Assembly: GCA_012064415.1 (NCBI GenBank)
Contig: SSNU01000349.1
Span: 1-42,987 of the forward strand
From: Gyrodactylus bullatarudis
Taxonomy: Eukaryota; Platyhelminthes; Monogenea; Gyrodactylidea; Gyrodactylidae
Direction of reading: 5' to 3'
DNA: 42,987 nt
Part shown: in pieces, positions 10,896 to 22,400 of the stretch
How the letters are laid out: every line of letters starts with the position of its first letter
Position numbering within the stretch: position 1 is the first letter of the stretch
The notes under the pieces: model-generated
Databases searched by the model: none
Told to the model about the DNA's origin: nothing
The model's input: only the letters and a program-made list of their open reading frames with translations
Position numbers and translations under genes: made by a program

Positions 10896-11334
10896 ATGAA
10901 ATTTTGATTTGAAGAAAATATTTTTGAAAAATTATATTTTCAAGGAAATTATGGCATATTTCCAATCCCAAGTTATTTTTTGAACATTGAGTTGAAAATT
11001 TCAAAGGGACAAAAAAACCTATCATCACCATAAACTTTTTAAAAAATCTGTAATTTTTCTGGGATTTAGGATCATCAAGCAGGGAAAATGATCAAAAAAT
11101 CAAAATTCAATTTTTGCACGATGCCGGGGTGATTCCCCAAATTCGATTCAGTATGCTTGATCATAAAAATCAAATTTTGATCCCTCTCTCACTTTGAAAT
11201 TTATTTTCTTCGAATCGTGAAAATGGGTCTCCTTATCCAGATTCCTAAAAATCTTGATCAAATTCGATTACTTGACGAAAAATTGAGAATTTTGTAAAAA
11301 CCATAAATTCCAATCTTCATATTAACTAGAAATG
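10896..11334. mobile_element. Foldback family C copy, internally deleted
   Basis: The left part (TTATGGCATATTTCCAATCC) and the right part (TTTTGATCCCTCTCTCACTT, then AAATTCCAATCTTCATATTA) follow the order of the fuller C copy at 36626-37358. The left tip is missing and the centre is shortened. No protein is encoded. Confidence 0.7.
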
Positions 11335-11454
11335 TTTTTTACCTAAATGTCTAATTCCTATCACTAAGTCAAATTTACTAAGATTTACTATTGACTTGAA
11401 GATCATATTAGCGATGCGTTAATCTTCATCCAGGCCTAAGAAAGAACGTTTTTA

Positions 11455-11530
11455 CCACCAATTAGATTGGAAATCTGTCAATTTCCTGGAATATGCAGAA
11501 ATCTCAGCTCTATTTTTTGTAAATCTATTT
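11455..11530 (+). repeat. Repeat B fragment
   Basis: Encodes LDWKSVNFLEYAEISALFF, aligning with PFDRKSINLLEYVKISAPLF at 4318. Isolated, with no longer coding context. Confidence 0.5.
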
Positions 11531-12449
11531 CTCAGAGTCAAAGATAAAAAATTAAATAAATCTTATCGAGTAATCATCGTAGAATTCATGTAATCTATCT
11601 ACTAAAGTTGAAAAGATCATAAAATTATCAGATTTTTTTATCGTTAACTCCTAAACTAAAAAGAATTGCGCTAAATTAACTCGTAATCAGCAAATTGACG
11701 AACCATAAAAATACCAAATAATTTTCAATCATATCAACTTGTTTTTTATTTCCAAAACAATGTAGTCATAGTTAATTACTTCGTTCTTTGCAAGTTAATT
11801 TTATTATATTTATTAATTAGTATGATATTTATATTCCTCTCTAGATCACGCTATGAATTTAATGAATTTCTTCTGAAAAAATGGAGATACCCTGAAAATT
11901 CTTATTTGGTTTTTTTCTATTCAATAAACTAATTGCACTGACTATGAAAAATATATCTTTGGGCATATTTTTATCTCAAACAAAATTTCAAATTAGATTA
12001 GATAAATCCCTTTTAGTGCATTTGCAAATTTTTTTAAATTGAGGTATGAAACCGCTGAATAATCTTTTCATTCTGAATCATTTATTGATCAAAGGAATCA
12101 GTTTAGTCCTCCGCTATTAACTGACAAGAAATGATGAAAAATTTGCCAGAAGAACTAAAACTATTGTATCCTTGCGGCAAGGACCTTGCCAAGACTACTC
12201 AGCAAAGTTTTATTCTTCTGAGGCAAAACTTTTAATGATATGAAACTTCTCAGCGTAAGTTTATTACGAAAGATCATTAAATTTTCCAAAAGATTTATAG
12301 AGCGGCTATAATACGAAAATTGTATGTTGCTGTTGTATAAAAAAACTTGAACACTTTATTCACCTCAGCTATACAATATCGATACTTTAAATCAAAAGTA
12401 CACAAAAAAGTTTACAAAATTCGAATGCATTGCATTAGTGGAAATATAA
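11531..12449. other. No supported feature
   Basis: A+T-rich, no credible open frame. A short inverted word pair, TCCTTGCGGCAAGGA, lies near 12170. Confidence 0.5.
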
Positions 12450-13172
12450 ACCTAATCGACATGAAGATGAGAATTTCCTATTTATACAAAAAACTCAACA
12501 TTTTTATCCAGAAAGTCAGGAAAAAATTTATTTTTTGGATTCCACTATGAAATGAGCTGATTAGTCTTCAAAACAAAAAAAGTTTAATCAGACCAAAATT
12601 AAGCCGTTTTTTGAATTTCAGAAATGTTTCAAATTTCCACTTTTTCAACTTTCAAATCCAAAATTTTTATCGATTTCAAAGATTTGAAGCAGTTAAGTAT
12701 TGATATTCAGGATCAACATTAGACGAAGATTTCGAATTTGGCCGTAGAATTTGAGAGAAAATTACTCTTTCCAAGAAAAAGTTCAATCTCTATATTTAGG
12801 ATCATTTTCCCTCGTGAAAATCGAAAAACTCAAATGGTTCGATTTCCCACCGTATTGACGAATTTATGTGAATTCCTGCAGGCGAATTCGAAATCTTCGT
12901 CTAATGTTGATCCTGAATATCAATACTTAACTGCTTCAAATCTTTGAAATCGATAAAAATTTTGGATTTGAAAGTTGAAAAAGTGGAAATTTGAAACATT
13001 TCTGAAATTCAAAAAACGGCTTAATTTTGGTCTGATTAAACTTTTTTTGTTTTGAAGACTAATCAGCTCATTTCATAGTGGAATCCAAAAAATAAATTTT
13101 TTCCTGACTTTCTGGATAAAAATGTTGAGTTTTTTGTATAAATAGGAAATTCTCATCTTCATGTCAACTAGC
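12450..13172. mobile_element. Foldback family A, near-complete copy
   Basis: Arms of roughly 310 bp pair closely (positions sum to 25623; 12458 pairs with 13165). The tips are CGACATGAAGATGAGAATTT and AAATTCTCATCTTCATGTC. The centre lies near 12750-12870. The open frames inside (12347-12550, 12738-12947) are read through arm sequence and have no domain. This and 25816-26566 are the best A copies in the window. Confidence 0.85.
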
Positions 13173-13565
13173 TTAATTATATAGTCTTGTTTCTTACATA
13201 TTTACGCATAAAATATAGATACTCTTCCCTGCAGATGTATTACTCTGTCTCTCAATAAATTATGCAATATCAAAAGAAATTAATGATATGATAGAAACTA
13301 GTTATAGTGACAGATTGGCAATACAGCATGATTTTTAGCATTTCAAAATCTCATTTCTTGAAAGAAATCAGAAATTTATCATATAATTCAATGAAAAATT
13401 ATTAAATATTCAAGTCGTAAGAAAATATATTGAGCTGATTAATTTATATTTTTTTAATGATCATCAGTAGTGATAAAATTTTAAATTGCCAATGAAAATA
13501 ATGATGATAATCTACAAATTCTCAAAGAAATAATAAATAAAACTCAAGAGATAGAACAAAATTTT
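13173..13565. other. No supported feature
   Basis: A+T-rich spacer with no recognised content. Confidence 0.5.
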
Positions 13566-14152
13566 AGCTGAAGCCAAACACCAAATAGCAACAATGAAGA
13601 GAAAAGGGAAATAGCTCACATCGGTAGTTGAAGATTATAAGAATTTATTATTTTTACAAAAAAACTCAAGAAAAATACAACAATTTTTCGAATTTTGAAA
13701 ATGCCCGATTTCCCGTTTATTCAACCTCAAAATTTTTCGGATCAAGATTTGACGAAGAATTCAAAAAAAATTTCACAGAAATTCGTCATCAATGTTCAAA
13801 GATGGGAAATTTGGTCATTTTTATAAAATCAGTGAATTCTCATCTTGATGTCAACTAGCCTTAGATTTGGCTTGTATAAGTTAAAAAAGAATTTCTCTTT
13901 AACCTATACATGCGGTCATCCCTAGAATTTTAGTAAGGAGTAGAAAAATTCTAAATTGAAACAGTATTATCTTCCTGTCTAGGATATCTTGTCACAACCT
14001 TATCTTACTTCAAAAGATCACTTGTTGAAAGTTTCCTTGTTAGCCGTTCTATATATGAAGTCCTGTAAGTGAATTGAAATTTATAAATAAATAGAGTATT
14101 TACTTAAGGTTTGAGTGAATCCTTATGGATTATAGTGAACAATCTCTGAGTT
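13566..14152 (-). repeat. Repeat E copy interrupted by half of a family A foldback
   Basis: AAGAGAAAAGGGAAATAGCT matches 39958-39980, and GTGAATCCTTATGGATTATA near 14114 matches GTAAATCCTTATGAATCATA near 40536, so both ends of an E copy are present. Between them, 13638-13858 is A-like: it begins TTATTTTTACAAAAAAACTC and ends CTCATCTTGATGTCAACTAG. The order implies that the A element landed inside an older E copy and then lost material. Confidence 0.6.
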
Positions 14153-14624
14153 TTTTTTTATGTGCAGAATCCTTGTAAGCTTATTTCTTCTTTTATAAAT
14201 TTAGAATCTGACCCTTTCGGTACTAACGAGTTTAAATCGATTTATATACATGAAAAATCAGGCAAATCTTCTTGAAGCTGGGAAGAATACAATTATTCTA
14301 TGAATACAGGCTGCTAATTCCTCTCTCTGTTGACTAATAACTTTCAGTCAGTAAGCTCGATATAAATTATATTTTTTTCATTTGCCATTTATGACACTAT
14401 TCTTGATTATTCTGTATTGCACAAGCTTGTCTCGGTTTATAAATAATACATTTACTTGAAATAAATCTGCTTGATTGTAATGAAGATGGACAAGATTTTC
14501 CCTTCTGTAACTAACTAATTTTGCAAGGAATGTCCATCAAATCATTTGAGATTTTCCTTCGACATTTTCTCATGATTGAACTTTATCCAATTTCCATAAT
14601 TGTAATAATTGATCAAAAGCCACG
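14153..14624. other. No supported gene
   Basis: A solitary CCCTTTCGGTACTAACG at about 14213 resembles the end of the TTAA element at 4968-6320, but lacks both TTAA and a partner. The rest is unassigned. Confidence 0.45.
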
Positions 14625-14862
14625 AAAAACAGGCTATTTTTGTAGCGTTAGTAGATAGAGTTCAGGCGATTGCATATTCTACAGGTATGATTCCTCGATT
14701 AAAGTTATCTTATGACACTGGGAAGTAGGTTTTCCAAAAAAAACGTTTTAAAAATCAACTCTCTTTGAATTAGTATAGGACGATTTTTAAGAATGATTGA
14801 ACCAAATTCTTTGCGCATTCCAGGAGATTAATAAATTTCCTATCGAATGCGTGGTAAGCGAA
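14625..14862 (-). repeat. Repeat B copy
   Basis: Co-linear with 7441-7732, including TAGATAGAGTTCAGGCGATT and GCGCATTCCAGGAGATTAAT. One base is lost relative to that copy just after the LLECA codons on the minus strand, which shifts the frame. It is therefore a dead copy. Confidence 0.7.
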
Positions 14863-16491
14863 GTATTTTATGAGGCTTGAATGAATAATAATGAGTTGTT
14901 AAAATGACTTGTGATAGAAATAACCCAGTGGGACTTCAAGGGTTAACTTGATTGGAATCAACACCCATTCCTCTCACATATGATTTGTATTATTGATATT
15001 ATTTTGGGATCACGTAGAGTTAAATTTAATTAATATTGGATAAATGCGAAATAGATTTTCGAAAATATCTTCAAAATTATTCTATTATAGCTTACACACA
15101 GTAATACATAGATTTAACCAAATAATTTATATATATTGCATCATGTGTTATGATCAATAGATTTAATAATGTTTGATCTATAAGATATCCGTTATCCTTG
15201 GACGTGATATTCTTAATATATGAGAGAACATTTTAATACTCATTTTACGCCAGAAAAAGATTTTTCCACATTTGAAACAGACCAGGTGCCTATCTGGGAA
15301 TTGAAACCTCCAGAAGAAAATGATTGCACCTGTTAAGAAAGGAACGAAGTGCAAAAGTCTGAGCGGGCAACCAAGGTTAGATAGGTATGTTAGAAGAAAG
15401 CAATGATCCCTGCTACCCTACACATTGATGATCCAAGCTGATAGAAGATTGCATTTGTTATATCTAACCGGTGTAATATAAGCTTTATTACTAAATATAT
15501 TCTTTCATTAAAATCAGAGAATACTATCAAAGTAATTTCCAATCAAAATTTTATAAAATTGGGAGTTATGGCTGATGTAAGAGTCTTTAAACTTGTATTG
15601 ACATATCCTTGAGTTATCTTTTTCATTTTTCGAAACTCAACATTTTTCTATTTATAATTCCTATGTTATTCCCATAAATTCTTGCTATTTCTTTTTTCTC
15701 ATGCATAAATAAAGATAAAAAGAGGATAATTATATCAGTCATTTTGAAAATAATGATGTATTCATTTGCATTGCTGATAATTCTCACTTGAGATGTTACT
15801 CACGTTATGATTTTCCTTACTCCCAAAGAAGTTGAACCAAGCTAATTATATTTCTATCAGTTGTTTTAATCTCTGGTCTGTGATAACTTCATTCCTCAAG
15901 CCTTTGAAATTTTGATATTGTTACAATTTAAAGAATTTCTGGTTTTTCTTAATACAGCTGTACAATTAAATCAGATTTTCAGTAAGTTTCTAGAATCACT
16001 ATAAGAAGCTCATTTTGTAAAAATATTAGTAATTTCTCATCCTCAAATTAACCAAATTTAAATTAAATTTGCCTTTTAGGGCGAAGGAAGGGGAAAGTAA
16101 AGGTTCTGCTTTCTCATACCTAGACCATAGTTATTTGTAAGACTATTGAATATAGTCTAATCAGGAAACTATTCGGCATAAATTTCTATAACGTTGTTCG
16201 TTTGCTTCTAAATATACTCCTACATATATAGTAAATAATATTTTATACTAAAATAAATGTCCTTTATTGGGGCAATAAAAAATTATAAAAATAGAAAATG
16301 TAATAGCTGGATACTCCTTCTGTTTGTGACGTATTTTCTTGAATCTTTCCTCTGATTGGTTATTTCATTGTGATTAGAAAACTAATTACAGAATAAATGT
16401 GAACCAATCAAATTCATTCATTCACTAGAGAATCTTTCAATCTTTATCTATTTCATGCCTATCCACAGGAAATTCTTCTCAAATTTAAACC
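14863..16491. other. Region upstream of the receptor gene
   Basis: No credible gene. 15255-15430 is noticeably less A+T-rich, with unexplained open stretches on both strands (minus: DRHLVCFKCGKIFFWRK). Just before the receptor start are CCAAT-type words (TGATTGGTTA near 16352, AACCAATCAAA near 16402), which could belong to a promoter; no clear TATA box or transcription start can be placed. Confidence 0.35.
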
Positions 16492-19400
16492 ATGAACTAC
16501 ACGTGCTCGGAGTTATCGTTAAGGATCCAAAATTCATCAAGACTTTGTAATTCTACAAATGTAGACAAGTATGACTGTTTCAATATGATTTATCGTGAAG
16601 CTAATCACTATTTAAACACATGTTTGTCCTATTATCAAATTTTTGCAAGATTAATAAATCTTCCATTCCCAACTGTAATGCTGGTAATTTTATATTGCAT
16701 TATCAAACAACCGAGAGGGAAGTCTGTCAAGAAAAAGAATAAAAAGCCCTTGATAAAGGGTCCAGAAAAGTCCCCTTATCTACCAGCAACTTTTATTTTC
16801 TTATACATGACCAATTTCCTCGATGTGATCAATATAATATCAGAAATTCTCAAAGACTTTATGACCCCTTGTACCCATAAAATATGCAAAATTTCCAGTA
16901 TTTTTCGTTTCACTTCCAAATTCTCAGAGAACGCATGTCATACAATCTTGTGTATGGGAGTTATAGACAGATTCATAGGAGAATATCAATTCAGCAAATT
17001 ATTCATTCATACAATTAACAAGGACAAAACTGACAAGGCTCAATATTCGATTATTTACTCAAATACAATTTCCTCTTCAGCAGATCTTATCAAGGGTTCG
17101 CAACAAAATTCCATTTCAGACTTGACCATCGATAGCAGTAATGATAACAACAAATCACAAGAGCCTGTCGTACCAGATCAAGGATCGCCTCGATCAATGA
17201 ATCATGATAGTTGTCAGGATATCCCCTCGAAATGGGAAGAAATCGGTAATAGTCGATTTGGGGGCTGGCTTATCAGTTTAACTGTTGTTTGTGTATGCGT
17301 CTACACGACAACTCATTCAGTTGCTGACAATATGCCAGATATAAAAGATAGTTTTGCTTACGTCATATACCCTATCATCAGAGCAGTGAGTATATTTCTT
17401 GTAACAATTCGTATCACATAATCTTTCATAAGGCGACATAAAGCTAAAGTTGACATGAGAATTTACTATTTTTGTGATCCATAATGTTTGGATACTATTA
17501 TGAAATAAGCCAATAAGTTATTAAGGAAAAAAATTAAAAATTTATTAACTGAAAATTTATAAATTCAATTTTTCGCCTACTCACTCCGAAGTAGGACCAT
17601 TAATTTCCAAAAAAACTATTCTCAGATATTCTCAGGCCTGAGTTTCCCAATAAAATGATAAATTTTTTTTTATTCAATCTTATTCACAAGCGAAATATTT
17701 CTTCTGCAAAATATTGATCACAAGTTTAGGGATTATTTTATTTCATGTTGGTCAATTTTTTAACGGGATCTGGAAGAAGTAATCGCCTATAATGCTGTCT
17801 GACTACGTCTTTTGGCTTTTATTAAAAATTACCTGTCGAGAATGATAACAACTAAAAAAAGTATCACAATAATACTTTTCTTTCTTCTCGTGAACGTCGA
17901 TAAAAGTCAGAAGATAACATAACATAACCAGACAGCAGTTGAACAGCTTCAATAGAAAATCTTCATAAAGAACCAGATTAGTAAAAAATTAAGATCAGTA
18001 ATCGCTTATAAAATTATAAAAATATTTGATTAGATTTACAAACAAAATAGATGAATATATTCAAATAGATATGAATTGAAAACTTTATTCCGCCTAACTT
18101 GTGGCTCTTTTGAAGCTACTAGAGCATGATAAAATTGAGATTTATTTACAATGGATCAGTTGTTTCGGTTAAAGCTAGAAATGTCTATGTTCTTGTTAGC
18201 CAAAATAAATCTTGAAAAAAAATTAAATGATCAATGAGATAGAAGTCTATCGAGTAATAGATTATCAAGACAATCCATTGACTGAATCAGAAAATCAAGA
18301 AGCTCTTTAGGGATAATATTGGAGATAATTTAAATTTCGTGTTGACGCGATTTTTCCATTTTTTAAAAACTTTAAACTATCGCAAGAGAGAGAAAGTGTT
18401 TTTATGAATTTACTATGTTTGTAAGAAAACCCAATATTCATTTCCTGATAGCCAAAAACAGAACTATTTCTCGAGTCGCTTAGTGAAATGATCCTATGAG
18501 ATGTCGGAATAGAATATATTTCCGAAAAAATTAAATCTGAATTACAGAATAGAGCCGAGTACTTTGATCGAAATTAACATAAATTGTAAATTTCCAGCTT
18601 TATTTCAGTTTGTGAAAGAACTGTGTAACCTGATCATTGACTTCCGTTGTCGATCGGATAAGTGTAAAATTGATGTACCAGAGGACGAGAAAACTTTCCC
18701 AGAATTTTAATATTGCATTACAAAAATACTGCGAGCTAAGTAAATCGATTAAAAGGTTTAATAATAAATCCTCATTATTGAATAATATAAAATCTCCTAT
18801 CCAAAGAATCAAAAGTTATACGAGATAAGTGATTATATAAAAGTTTCAAGTCTGTTTTATAAAAAGCATGGCTTTGCTTATATATTTAGTCTTTGAAAGA
18901 TTTCACGTGATTAACTTTTACCCATGGCTTTGGTTAGTCTAAGTATGAACAAATTACATTATGAGTATTATTTGAATATTTTGATACGAACTTGAGAATC
19001 TATGATTTTTACAAAAATCTCTATTGGAAAATCTTTTGGAATCTATTGTCATGTTGCCTGTTTAAAACCCTTCGAAGTTGAAATTTTTTATTGATTTGAA
19101 AAGTTTTTTTATGATCAAAATGTGACAAGAAAATGAATCTGTTCTAATGCTTCACTTCATTGGATTTGAATTTCAATTTCTTGGTCATTTTCAATACACT
19201 TGAAATTTCGATAATTCAAAATACCTCATGAATGGTGGATCGAAAATTTAATGGGAATATTCGGCTTTCTTGTCTCTCTGGTCCTGAAAACCACTACTTT
19301 CAAATCAATGAAAGTTTTTAGAAAGAAAAAAAGTAGCTTATCCCATGAGTGATATTGTTTTGGTTTGTATTTTTCAATTTCATGGCAGATGATCTTTTCT

Positions 19401-22400
19401 CCCTGCGATAATCTCATTGAAGAAAGGATCAAAATTTTCGAAAAAATTATTAAAAACTCTGAAATAATCTTGAAGGAAGAATTTTTGTCATGTTCCCCCT
19501 AGAAATTAGCAAAATTTCAATGTTTGTTCTGATAAAATAAATCCTTTCATACTCTCTCGTATGCTTGTGAACGTTTACTCAAAAAAATTGTATGCTTAAC
19601 TGAATTTTCTTGATAGACAAAATCATCAAATATTCTCTCTCTGAATATCGAGAATATCATATAATGTTTAGGACAATACAGTATAATTTTCTTTGAGAAA
19701 GTTAAAATATCATTTTTCTCGAACTAATACATTGAATACAATGTCATTAGTTTTTGATGTTTGTTATTTCAAGTTGTCCTGATCAGATGAATTTTGCATG
19801 AGACTCAATTAGCATACTCATTTCTTATTTCCAAGTTTTCATGCATTTCTTCAAAAAATATTTTTCCATCAGACTGCGTGACTTTTTAATAATTGGAAAC
19901 TTGAGAAAGAAAATTCTGAATCTGGTTTAAAAAAACTTTAGACTTTATATGACCAGATCAAATTTCCGTATCAGCGTTATTTCTAAAAATGGCTTCAAAG
20001 TAATTTCTCCCAAGAAATTCTGAAGAAAATTTTCGACTTTCTTCGCTTAAAGGGTTATTTTGACCATAGTTACAAGTTAGAAATAATAAAACGTAATCAA
20101 GTTAATTATAATCATTTTCATACCCGATGCTGAAACCATGATCTTAAAGCCCCTCCATGAAATTTTCTCTCGAATTTAAGCCTAAGGAAAATGATTTCTA
20201 TTGGTTGTTTTAGGAATCTCACCCCTTATAAAAGGATGTTAAGTAATGAAAATCATTGGTTCTTTATGTATCTAAGGCAATATTCCATGGAGGGGCTTTA
20301 AGATCATGGTTTCAGCATCGGGTATGAAAATGATTATAATTAACTTGATTACGTTTTATTATTTCTAACTTGTAACTATGGTCAAAATAACCCTTTATAA
20401 TTCTTTGATTGTAATGAATTATAACATGAAGATTAACAAGTTATATTCCCCATTAAATTAACGGCATGAATTATAATTTACCTTAAAATAACCTTTGTGA
20501 GATCCTAGGATTTGTATAGTCAGAAATGTAATAATGAGAAAAAGTGAGGTCAAAAATGTAATAATGACAAAAAGTATAGTCAAAAATGTAATTCACTCAA
20601 TAGTTTTCCATGATAGCAAACTCATATATGACCTCTGGTATCGAAAATGTTAATGCAAAATACTCAATCAATTTAAAAGAGTTTCGTGTTATTGAGTTCG
20701 AAATTTCCGAGGGCATTATAAGTTAAAGAATTATTGATGGAAATGAATCATGTAGTAAAAAGTTTGTACAAAAAGATATAATCAGTATATTCTTCTTTCA
20801 AATAAAGAAATCATGGGAAATAAATATACAAAAAGAGTAAATCTATAAATCCAAGATAATCTCAACATGGTAGCAGTAGCCAAGTGTGAATACGACAGAT
20901 GTTTTCATACAAATTATTTCCATTAGATAATCAAGATTACATCTGACATTGTTTGGAATGAAAATCCGTATTTGATTTCACCCAAATATTAACTTACTCT
21001 ATTGTGATGAGATTTGCCTGGATTAGTTTTTATTAGGGAAAATTGGAAGAAGAAAATTGAGCCTAATTTCTCCTCAATCAGACTAAATGAATAAATTTTT
21101 ACTTGATTAGCTGATTTATTGCTCTCCTTTTCCTTGTTAACTCTTTTTAATAATCATTATAAATTGAATTTTGATTTTTAAATTACCTCATTAGTAGAGC
21201 CTCAAAAAAATAAAACCTAAAATTAATTTGTTAACATCTAAAAAATTTGAAAAATAGTATTTTTTCGATTTTAAGGTATTATTTTGATACTTTATTGCCA
21301 ATTCACAAAAAAATCTTGCATAAACTACTTACAAGTAAACCGAAGTAAAATTAAAAAGATCAACTAATGTTGAAATTAAGATCAATTATCAAACAAAAAA
21401 GTGAATTGAGATCATTGATATGAATGAAATACGCCGGTATGACAGTGTATGATTATTCTAATACCTTATCTTCGAAATAATAATATATTTTAAGACCTTA
21501 TAACTTTGAACACTGATGACAAAAATTCATAGTCTTAAATGGTTTTTAATAATAGAGGGAATGGCTGGTTAAAATAAGTTAATGGGAATTTAGATATTTT
21601 TAAATTTTTCCAAATTTTCAGGCAGAGACATCTATCTTTTTCAAAGTATCGAATCGATTATAGAATTTCTCAATTCAGGTTTAGTTCAAAATTTATTCGA
21701 TCTATCCAGGCTACAATATTTGTGTGGTCATGACAACCTCGTGTTCATATTATTGAATTTAAAATAAATATGGTCTAATCAAGTTTCTCTAAAACTTTCC
21801 TAATTATTTATATCTGTATATGCTGTTCTTTATAAAATACATAACTAAACCACGAATCTTTTTTTTTCTGGAAAGAACTAATTTCGATTATCCATATCGA
21901 TCAGACGATAGCACAATTGAAATCTAAAATAATTTTTTTCAAATAATTGCCGTTATTGCTACAGCGCCTATTTCTCTTGAGATTACCAACGTAGGATAAA
22001 TTTGATTGAAAGAATTCAATAAATTTCTGGAAAATAGAATAATGAAAATGCTAATTTTCTTAATTATTTTTACACTCAGTTTTACCAATTTTAATTCATT
22101 CAATAGATACGTTAGTTTGAGTGTATTACGATGCCTCGTTATCGCATAGACGATCAAAAATCATTGATCTTTCTGTGGTTCATCAGACATCAATTCTGGT
22201 ATTAGTTCCCATAAAAACTTGGATATTTTTTATTTGACGTAAATGCATTCAAGTGTCAAGCTGTTTTCACACTTGGGAAAATGAGATATTTAAATACTTC
22301 ATATTAAGATATATATAAGTTTTCCTTATGTAACTTGCATTATTCTCGTTTTAAGATAAAATTTTTCAAAAATCTATGAAACTAATAAAAACGAGAATTT

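Noticed and set aside
14210..14945. A TTAA element between CCCTTTCGG at 14211 and AAGGGTTAA near 14943
   Set aside because: The left end lacks TTAA and the terminal sequences diverge after CCCTT.
17386..17421. Receptor ending at the in-frame stop at 17419
   Set aside because: It would end in helix 5. A consensus donor GTGAGTAT and a phase-matched exon at 30172 give a full receptor, so the stop is read as intronic.
18600..18828. Overlapping 63- and 70-codon frames on both strands
   Set aside because: The coding-like signal is in a third phase (18609-18710); these two are shadows.
20514..20591. A CRISPR-like array
   Set aside because: It is a plain tandem repeat with no spacers, in a eukaryotic intron.
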